From positions 1 to 19,346 of the forward strand of contig URLU01000019.1 of assembly GCA_900548765.1 (NCBI GenBank): a DNA stretch of 19,346 nucleotides, given 5' to 3'. The notes beneath the pieces were generated by a model. The model saw only the letters and a list, made by a program, of their open reading frames with translations. It was not told the DNA's origin and ran no database searches. Positions within the stretch are counted from its first letter, which is position 1, and each line of letters opens with the position of its first letter. Of this stretch, positions 13,792 to 19,346 are shown piece after piece. The position numbers and the translations under genes are program-made. Origin of the DNA: an uncultured Lachnobacterium sp. GTDB taxonomy: Bacteria; Bacillota; Clostridia; Lachnospirales; Lachnospiraceae.

Positions 13792-16700
13792 ATGAAACGT
13801 TCAATGTTAACAATGGATGGAAACCATGCAGCAGCTCATGCTTCATATGCATTCACTGATGTTGCAGCTATCTATCCTATCACACCTTCATCTGTAATGG
13901 CAGAGGCTACAGATGAGTGGGCTACCGCTGGTAGAAAGAACATTTTCGGACAGACTGTTCAGGTTACTGAAATGCAGTCTGAGGCTGGTGCTGCGGGTAC
14001 AGTACATGGTTCATTAACAGCAGGAGCTTTAACAACAACTTACACAGCATCTCAGGGACTTTTACTTATGATCCCTAACCTTTACAAGATTGCTGGTGAG
14101 AGACTTCCAGGTGTGTTCAATGTATCTGCACGTTGTGTAGCTACACATGCATTAAATATTTTCGGAGATCATTCAGATGTATATGCTTGTCGTCAGACTG
14201 GTGTTGCAATGCTTTGTGAGTCTTCAGTACAGGAAGTAATGGATCTTACTCCAGTTGCTCATATGGCAGCTATCAAGGGACGTCTTCCATTCATCAACTT
14301 CTTCGATGGATTCCGTACATCACATGAGATTCAGAAGATTGAGACATGGGATTACGAGGATCTCAAGGATATGGTAGATATGGACGCAATTGATGCTTTC
14401 CGTAAGAACGCATTAAATCCAAATCACCCAGTTGAGTTAGGTTCAGCTCAGAACCCAGACCTCTTCTTCCAGTCAAGAGAGTCATGTAATACTGCATATG
14501 ATGAGCTTCCAGCTATCGTTACAGAGTACATGAACAAAGTAAACGAGAAGATCGGAACTGATTATAAATTATTTAACTACTACGGAGCTCCAGATGCTGA
14601 GAAGATCATCATCGCTATGGGTTCTGTATGTGAGACAATCGACGAGACAATTGATTTCTTAATGGCTCGTGGAGAGAAGGTTGGTGTTGTTAAGGTTCGT
14701 CTTTACAGACCATTCGTTAAGGAAGCCCTTATCGATGCTATCCCAGATACAGTTAAGTCAATTGCTGTATTAGACAGAACAAAAGAGCCAGGATCTCTTG
14801 GTGAGCCATTATACTTAGATGTAGTTGCAGCTCTTAAGGGTTCTAAGTTCGACCAGGTTACAATCACAAGCGGACGTTACGGATTAGGATCTAAGGATAC
14901 TACTCCTGGACAGATTATCGCTGTATACAACAACACAGACAAGCCAAGATTTACAATTGGTATTATTGATGATGTTACAAACCTTTCACTTGATGTTAAG
15001 GAGAACCCTGTTACAACTCCAGAAGGAACTACAAACTGTAAGTTCTGGGGACTCGGTGCTGATGGTACTGTAGGTGCTAACAAGAACTCTATCAAGATTA
15101 TTGGTGACCATACAGATATGTATGCTCAGGCTTACTTTGATTATGATTCTAAGAAGTCTGGTGGTGTTACAATTTCACACTTACGTTTTGGACACACACC
15201 AATTCGTTCAACATACTTAATTTCACAGGCTAACTTTGTTGCCTGCCATTGTACAGCTTACATCTACAAGTACAACATGGTTCAGGATCTTGTTCCAGGT
15301 GGAACATTCCTCTTCAATACACAGTGGTCTGTAGATGAGTTAGATGAGAAATTACCAGGACAGGTTAAGAGATACATCGCTGAGAACAATATCAACTTCT
15401 ACATCATTGATGGTGTTAAGATTGGTAAAGAGATTGGTCTCGGAAACCGTATCAACACTGTTCTTCAGTCAGCTTTCTTCTCATTAACAAAGCTTATTCC
15501 AGAGGAAGAAGTTATCAAGTTAATGAAGGATGCTGCTACAAAGTCATACGCTAAGAAGGGTGATGACGTTGTAAAGATGAACCACGACGCTATTGATGCT
15601 GGTGCTACAGCTTACGTTAAGGTTGATGTTCCAGAGAGCTGGAAGAACTGCACAGATGATGACTTCTCTAAGGAAGTTAGCGGAGATAACGCTGAGGTTG
15701 TTGATTTCGTTAAGAACATCCAGCAGAAGGTTAACGGACAGATGGGTAACACAGTTCCTGTATCTGTTGTTAAAAAATACCAGACAGGTTGGACACCATC
15801 AGGTACAGCTGCATACGAGAAGCGTGGTGTAGCAACAGATGTTCCTGTATGGGATGCTACAAAGTGTATCGAGTGTAACCAGTGTTCATATGTATGTCCT
15901 CATGCAGCAATCCGTCCAGTAGCTATGACAGAGGCTGAGGCAGCTGCAGCTCCAGAAGGAATGCAGATGAAGGATCTTAACCTTGTACCTGGATACAAGT
16001 TCGCAATCGTTGTTTCAGCATTCGACTGTACAGGATGTGGATCTTGTGTAAACGTATGTCCAGACAAAGTACAGGCTATTAACATGGCTAGCTTTGAGGC
16101 AAACGAGGATGAGCAGAAGTACTTCGATTATGCTGTAACTCTTGAGGATAAAGAGGACGTAATCGAGAAGTTCAAGATTAACTCTGTTAAGGGTTCTCAG
16201 TTCCGTCAGCCATTACTTGAGTTCTCAGGAGCTTGTGGTGGATGTGGAGAGACTCCATACGCTAAGTTAATCACTCAGTTATTCGGTGACAGAATGTACA
16301 TTGCTAATGCTACAGGATGTTCATCAATCTGGGCTAACTCATCACCTTCTACACCATATACAACAAATAAGCAGGGACATGGACCAGCTTGGTCTAACTC
16401 ACTCTTCGAGGATGCTGCTGAGTTCGGATATGGTATGTTACTTGCTCAGAGAGCAATTCGTGACAGATTAAAAGACGAGTTAGATGGAATCGCTGCTAAC
16501 ACAGACAAAGAGGACATTAAGGCTGCTATCAAGGAGTGGAATGATACATTCGCTTCTGGTATCGAGAATGGACCAGCTACTGAGAAGTTAGTTGCAGCAT
16601 TAGAGTCTTGTGGATGTGATGCATCTAAGGCAGTATTAAAAGAGAAAGATTACCTTGCTAAGAAGTCACAGTGGATCTTCGGTGGTGACGGATGGGCTTA

Positions 16701-17322
16701 CGATATCGGATTCGGTGGAGTTGACCACGTATTAGCATCTGGTAAGGATATCAATATCATGGTATTCGATACAGAGGTATATTCAAATACAGGTGGACAG
16801 TCTTCTAAGGCTACACCAACAGGAGCTATCGCACAGTTCGCTGCAGGTGGAAAAGAGACAAAGAAGAAAGATCTTGCTGGAATCGCTATGAGCTACGGAT
16901 ACGTTTATGTAGCACACATTTCAATGGGTGCTGACATGAATCAGTGTGTTAAGGCTATTGCTGAGGCAGAGGCTTATCCAGGACCATCACTTATCATTGC
17001 TTATGCTCCATGTATCAACCATGGTATTAAGAAGGGCATGAGCAAGGCTCAGACAGAGGAGAAGCTTGCTGTTGAGTCTGGATACTGGTTCAACTTCCGT
17101 TACAACCCAACACTTGCTGCTGAGGGCAAAGATGCATTCTCATTAGACAGCAAGGAGCCAACAGGAGATTACCAGGCATTCCTTAAGGGAGAGAACCGTT
17201 ACGCTTCACTTGCTAAGTTCAATCCTACAAGAGCTGCTGAGTTATTCGCTTCAGCAGAGGCTAATTCTAAGGATCGCTATGAGCACCTTAAGAAGTTAGT
17301 AACTCTTTATGCTGGTAAATAA
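13792..17322 (+). CDS. nifJ: Pyruvate:ferredoxin (flavodoxin) oxidoreductase, single-chain
   Basis: A 1176-residue enzyme that oxidises pyruvate to acetyl-CoA and CO2 and passes electrons to ferredoxin; it is central to anaerobic fermentation and hydrogen metabolism. The order is: pyrimidine-binding domain I from the N-terminus (YPITPSSVMAE), domain II, gamma domain (about 420-620), an EKR linker region, and a two-cluster ferredoxin domain with C692/C695/C698/C702 and C746/C749/C752/C756. The thiamine diphosphate domain follows, with GGDGWAYDIG (964-973). The proximal cluster ligands C815, C818, C843 and C1074 are all present. I chose the ATG at 13792 because it has AGGAGG at 13779-13784 and gives the family N-terminus; the frame stays open 19 codons further upstream. 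Codon use (GCT, GTT, CGT; little ATA) differs from its neighbours and indicates high expression. A strong terminator follows. Confidence 0.97.
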   Translation: MKRSMLTMDGNHAAAHASYAFTDVAAIYPITPSSVMAEATDEWATAGRKNIFGQTVQVTEMQSEAGAAGTVHGSLTAGALTTTYTASQGLLLMIPNLYKIAGERLPGVFNVSARCVATHALNIFGDHSDVYACRQTGVAMLCESSVQEVMDLTPVAHMAAIKGRLPFINFFDGFRTSHEIQKIETWDYEDLKDMVDMDAIDAFRKNALNPNHPVELGSAQNPDLFFQSRESCNTAYDELPAIVTEYMNKVNEKIGTDYKLFNYYGAPDAEKIIIAMGSVCETIDETIDFLMARGEKVGVVKVRLYRPFVKEALIDAIPDTVKSIAVLDRTKEPGSLGEPLYLDVVAALKGSKFDQVTITSGRYGLGSKDTTPGQIIAVYNNTDKPRFTIGIIDDVTNLSLDVKENPVTTPEGTTNCKFWGLGADGTVGANKNSIKIIGDHTDMYAQAYFDYDSKKSGGVTISHLRFGHTPIRSTYLISQANFVACHCTAYIYKYNMVQDLVPGGTFLFNTQWSVDELDEKLPGQVKRYIAENNINFYIIDGVKIGKEIGLGNRINTVLQSAFFSLTKLIPEEEVIKLMKDAATKSYAKKGDDVVKMNHDAIDAGATAYVKVDVPESWKNCTDDDFSKEVSGDNAEVVDFVKNIQQKVNGQMGNTVPVSVVKKYQTGWTPSGTAAYEKRGVATDVPVWDATKCIECNQCSYVCPHAAIRPVAMTEAEAAAAPEGMQMKDLNLVPGYKFAIVVSAFDCTGCGSCVNVCPDKVQAINMASFEANEDEQKYFDYAVTLEDKEDVIEKFKINSVKGSQFRQPLLEFSGACGGCGETPYAKLITQLFGDRMYIANATGCSSIWANSSPSTPYTTNKQGHGPAWSNSLFEDAAEFGYGMLLAQRAIRDRLKDELDGIAANTDKEDIKAAIKEWNDTFASGIENGPATEKLVAALESCGCDASKAVLKEKDYLAKKSQWIFGGDGWAYDIGFGGVDHVLASGKDINIMVFDTEVYSNTGGQSSKATPTGAIAQFAAGGKETKKKDLAGIAMSYGYVYVAHISMGADMNQCVKAIAEAEAYPGPSLIIAYAPCINHGIKKGMSKAQTEEKLAVESGYWFNFRYNPTLAAEGKDAFSLDSKEPTGDYQAFLKGENRYASLAKFNPTRAAELFASAEANSKDRYEHLKKLVTLYAGK

Positions 17323-17346
17323 TTGGCATAATTAAATATTGTAAGA

Positions 17347-17393
17347 TATACAGAGAAACTGCTACTGGCAGTTTCTCCTGCATACTTTGGTAT
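17347..17393 (-). repeat. Palindromic intergenic repeat element, copy 4 (inverted)
   Basis: Read on the - strand it starts ATACCAAAGTATGCA, identical over this stretch to copies 2 and 3, then forms the hairpin GAGAAACTGCC-AGT-AGCAGTTTCTC, then TGTATA. The G-G mismatch seen in copies 2 and 3 is here an A-T pair, so this stem has no internal break. It lies between the PFOR stop and the PFOR terminator. Confidence 0.75.
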
Positions 17394-17397
17394 TTAT

Positions 17398-17430
17398 TGA
17401 GGCAGTCATTTTTATGGCTGCCTCATTTTT
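17398..17430 (+). terminator. Intrinsic terminator of the PFOR gene
   Basis: TGAGGCAG (17398-17405) pairs with CTGCCTCA (17418-17425). The stem is extended inward by a T-G wobble and CAT/ATG around a TTTT loop, and TTTTT follows directly. This is a textbook Rho-independent terminator. Confidence 0.9.
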
Positions 17431-17446
17431 GCATGAGTTTTTGTTC

Positions 17447-17475
17447 TTTACATTGAGAAAATGACATGATAGAAT
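17447..17475 (+). promoter_or_regulatory. Promoter of the coiled-coil membrane protein gene
   Basis: TTTACA (17447-17452), a 17-nt spacer and TAGAAT (17470-17475), with TGA just before the -10 (extended -10). It sits between the PFOR terminator and the next ATG, giving a leader of about 25 nt. Confidence 0.65.
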
Positions 17476-17506
17476 TGTACATAGTGGTAACGAGGGAGAT
17501 TTAGTT

Positions 17507-18313
17507 ATGATTAGCTTATTTACCAGAAAAAAGGCTCGTACTAATCCGAAGGCTGACCGGGTAAGAAAGTCAGTCAGAGTCAGTGTAAATAGAACTCGCG
17601 AAAGGATGCAGGATAAATTGGATAAGGACGATTTTTTATTAAGTCAAATAGATGAATTTAGGGAGAAAGCAAAGCAGCTTCAGGAAATGCTTTCTAATAA
17701 GGAGACAAAGGCAAATGAGCTCCAGAGCATAGTGGCAGAGCGTGAAGAGAAGGCGGAGGAGCTTAAGCAGATTCTTGACGAGCGTCAGGAAAAAGTAGAT
17801 GGAATCACGGCTCAGGTCGAGAAGCAGATAGATGTGCTGATTGAGCGTGTCAATAGCAAGATGCAGGAAATTGAAGCATCTATGAGCAGCGAGCTTAAGA
17901 CTTACACAGAGGATGTGGAGAAGTCAGTAAAGAGTGTGGAGACAAGCACTAATGAATTAAAAAATCAGATTTCAGATAAGGTTGATGCCACATTAGAGCA
18001 GACCAGGGCAATCTCAAAGGAGCAGTCAGAGGCAAATGAGCATATGCTCAATTCGCTGGCAGAGCTTAGTAATGAGCTTGTCACATTGAAACAGGAGATA
18101 TCTGAAAAGGTACATTCTGAGAATGTAATGTGTTATAGAAATATTCAGGACTTATTCAAGGAAATGGACGAGAAGGTAGATAATGTGTCAGCAGTGGAGA
18201 CTGCGGTTCGCTCTACCAGGGGCTTTGCCATTGCAGGCTTTGCTCTTACGATTGTTAATACAATTGGTTTGATAACCCTTATTTTGTGTTTTCTTGGAAT
18301 AATTCATGTTTAA
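17507..18313 (+). CDS. Coiled-coil protein with C-terminal membrane anchor, function unknown
   Basis: A 268-residue protein that I do not recognise. The first 35 residues are very basic (FTRKKARTNPK, RVRKSVRVSVNRTRER). Residues about 45-230 are almost entirely charged heptads rich in E, K, Q and S, with no Gly or Pro breaks except near 99, so a long coiled coil is expected. Residues about 239-264 are one hydrophobic helix ending only four residues from the C-terminus, so the protein is tail-anchored with the coiled coil in the cytoplasm. The ATG at 17507 has GAGGGA at 17492-17497, and the gene has its own promoter and terminator. A structural or scaffold role at the membrane is possible; the basic N-terminus could bind nucleic acid or lipid. 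Both are guesses from composition. Confidence 0.82.
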   Translation: MISLFTRKKARTNPKADRVRKSVRVSVNRTRERMQDKLDKDDFLLSQIDEFREKAKQLQEMLSNKETKANELQSIVAEREEKAEELKQILDERQEKVDGITAQVEKQIDVLIERVNSKMQEIEASMSSELKTYTEDVEKSVKSVETSTNELKNQISDKVDATLEQTRAISKEQSEANEHMLNSLAELSNELVTLKQEISEKVHSENVMCYRNIQDLFKEMDEKVDNVSAVETAVRSTRGFAIAGFALTIVNTIGLITLILCFLGIIHV

Positions 18314-18333
18314 AAATAAATTGCTGCATACAG

Positions 18334-18364
18334 TGCAATTCCCAAATAAGGGAATTGCATTTTT
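18334..18364 (+). terminator. Intrinsic terminator upstream of the pyrophosphatase gene
   Basis: TGCAATTCCC (18334-18343) and GGGAATTGCA (18350-18359) form a perfect 10-bp stem with an AAATAA loop, followed by TTTTT. It ends the coiled-coil gene transcript 20 nt after the stop and lies only 28 nt before the next start codon. Confidence 0.88.
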
Positions 18365-18391
18365 CTGCTATGACAGAAGGAGAGTATTTAT

Positions 18392-19346
18392 ATGAAGGAA
18401 AAAAAGGTTTGGATTGTAGGTCATAAAAATCCGGATACAGATTCTATATGTGCTGCAATAACATATTCATATTTAAAGAATGAAGTGGAGAGAGAGCATC
18501 CGTCTGAAAAAGAACACAAGATTGTATATGTACCCAGAAGGGCTGGTTCTATAAGTGCTGAGACAGCCTTTGTGCTGGATTATTTCAAGGTAGAAGCACC
18601 AGAGCTGATTCAGGATGTGGGCACACAGATTAAGGATATCCATATAAGAAAGACAGAAGGTGTAAGTGGCCATATTTCCATGAAAAAAGCATGGGAAATG
18701 ATGAAGATACTGGATGTAGTCACACTTCCTGTTGTAAATGCCAAGAACAAGCTGGAGGGCTTGATTGTAACAGGCGATATTGCAAAATCTTACATGGATG
18801 TGCTTGACAATACTGTGCTTTCCAGAGCCAGAACCCAGTATAGAAACATGGTCGAGACTTTAGAGGGTAAGATTGTAACAGGAAATGAGCATGGCTACTT
18901 CATAAAGGGCAAGGTTGTAGTGGGTGTTGGTTCTCTGGAGGTGCTGGCAAACAGCGTGGAGAATGATGACCTTGTGATTATTGGTGACAGGGAGGAATCA
19001 CAGCTTAAGTGTATTGAGTTAAACTGCAGCTGCATGATTGTTACTAATGGTTATGAGATAAGCCAGGAGGTTATTGAAGCTGCAAATGCCAGAGACATAG
19101 TAATCATAAGCACGCCATATGATACCTTTACTGTTTCGAGGCTTATCAATCAGAGTATGCCTATTAAGTTCTTTATGACCAAGGCACCTGATATCATCCA
19201 TTTTGATGAGGATGATTTCGTGGATGAAGTCAGGGATATTGTGGCAAAAATCAGACACAGAGATTTCCCTGTGGTAGATGAAAATATGAACTATGTGGGT
19301 ATGTTTTCACGAAGAAATTTGATGAACACCAGAAAGAAGCAGCTTA
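18392..19346 (+). CDS. ppaC: Family II (Mn/Co-dependent) inorganic pyrophosphatase with CBS and DRTGG domains, 3' truncated by the window
   Basis: The first 318 residues are present and the frame is open to the last base. The enzyme splits pyrophosphate to two phosphates. The N-terminal DHH-type motif GHKNPDTDSICAA places metal ligands H11, D15 and D17. The catalytic domain is interrupted, as in regulated members, by a CBS motif at about 80-137 (LPVV..KNKLEGLIVTGDI), a DRTGG domain at about 141-255, and a second CBS motif at about 257-312 (FPVVDENMNYVGMFSRRNL). Such CBS pairs bind adenine nucleotides that inhibit or activate the enzyme. The rest of the DHH domain, including its DHH motif, and the DHHA2 domain lie beyond the window. 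The ATG follows AAGGAG at 18377-18382. No promoter is evident in the 28 nt after the upstream terminator. Confidence 0.92.
   Translation, partial: MKEKKVWIVGHKNPDTDSICAAITYSYLKNEVEREHPSEKEHKIVYVPRRAGSISAETAFVLDYFKVEAPELIQDVGTQIKDIHIRKTEGVSGHISMKKAWEMMKILDVVTLPVVNAKNKLEGLIVTGDIAKSYMDVLDNTVLSRARTQYRNMVETLEGKIVTGNEHGYFIKGKVVVGVGSLEVLANSVENDDLVIIGDREESQLKCIELNCSCMIVTNGYEISQEVIEAANARDIVIISTPYDTFTVSRLINQSMPIKFFMTKAPDIIHFDEDDFVDEVRDIVAKIRHRDFPVVDENMNYVGMFSRRNLMNTRKKQL

Overview
The window looks like chromosomal DNA of a motile, anaerobic Firmicute of the Lachnospiraceae, of the Agathobacter/Roseburia/Lachnospira type. This is inferred from the protein styles (single-chain pyruvate:ferredoxin oxidoreductase, CheV, a YbiT-type ABC-F protein with the Firmicute 'NELAKTT' Walker A, a CBS/DRTGG-type family II pyrophosphatase), AGGAGG-type ribosome binding sites, moderate-to-low G+C and A/T-rich sigma-A-like promoters. 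No rRNA, tRNA, CRISPR array, phage gene or transposase was seen. All genes are on the + strand except the ABC-F gene.

Layout. 1-2992: the 3' end of larB, a small membrane protein of unknown function, and an OmpR-type response regulator with its sensor kinase. Spacing in this set is +2, -14 and -53 nt, so it reads as one translationally packed operon. 3073-4733: a lipoprotein and cheV, which has its own extended -10 promoter. 4842-7765: an unrecognised bitopic membrane protein directly followed by hisH and hisF, the two subunits of imidazole glycerol phosphate synthase, with no other his genes in view. 7852-10421: ung and, convergent to it, a YbiT-type ABC-F ATPase, separated by a bidirectional terminator and two palindromic repeat elements. 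10464-13670: a 1038-residue GGDEF/EAL protein expressed from what looks like a duplicated core promoter. 13792-17322: pyruvate:ferredoxin oxidoreductase, with the codon bias of a highly expressed gene. 17507-18313: a coiled-coil protein with a C-terminal membrane anchor. 18392-end: a truncated family II inorganic pyrophosphatase with regulatory CBS and DRTGG domains.

The most interesting non-coding signal is a family of about 45-bp palindromic elements present four times, all between genes (4786-4825, 8641-8686, 8685-8730, and inverted at 17347-17393). Their stems carry compensatory base changes, so the hairpin itself appears conserved. Other points worth attention are a tandem 30-bp promoter duplication whose palindromic TTGCAA box may be shared with the divergent ABC-F promoter, and an ABC-F protein whose degenerate motifs all fall in one of its two ATP sites.

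As a set, the genes cover central energy metabolism (PFOR, pyrophosphatase), signalling and motility (two-component system, CheV, cyclic-di-GMP turnover), histidine synthesis, DNA repair and ribosome-associated ATPase function. I see no defence island or mobile-element cargo. Apart from the repeat family this is an ordinary core-genome stretch containing three genes of unknown function.
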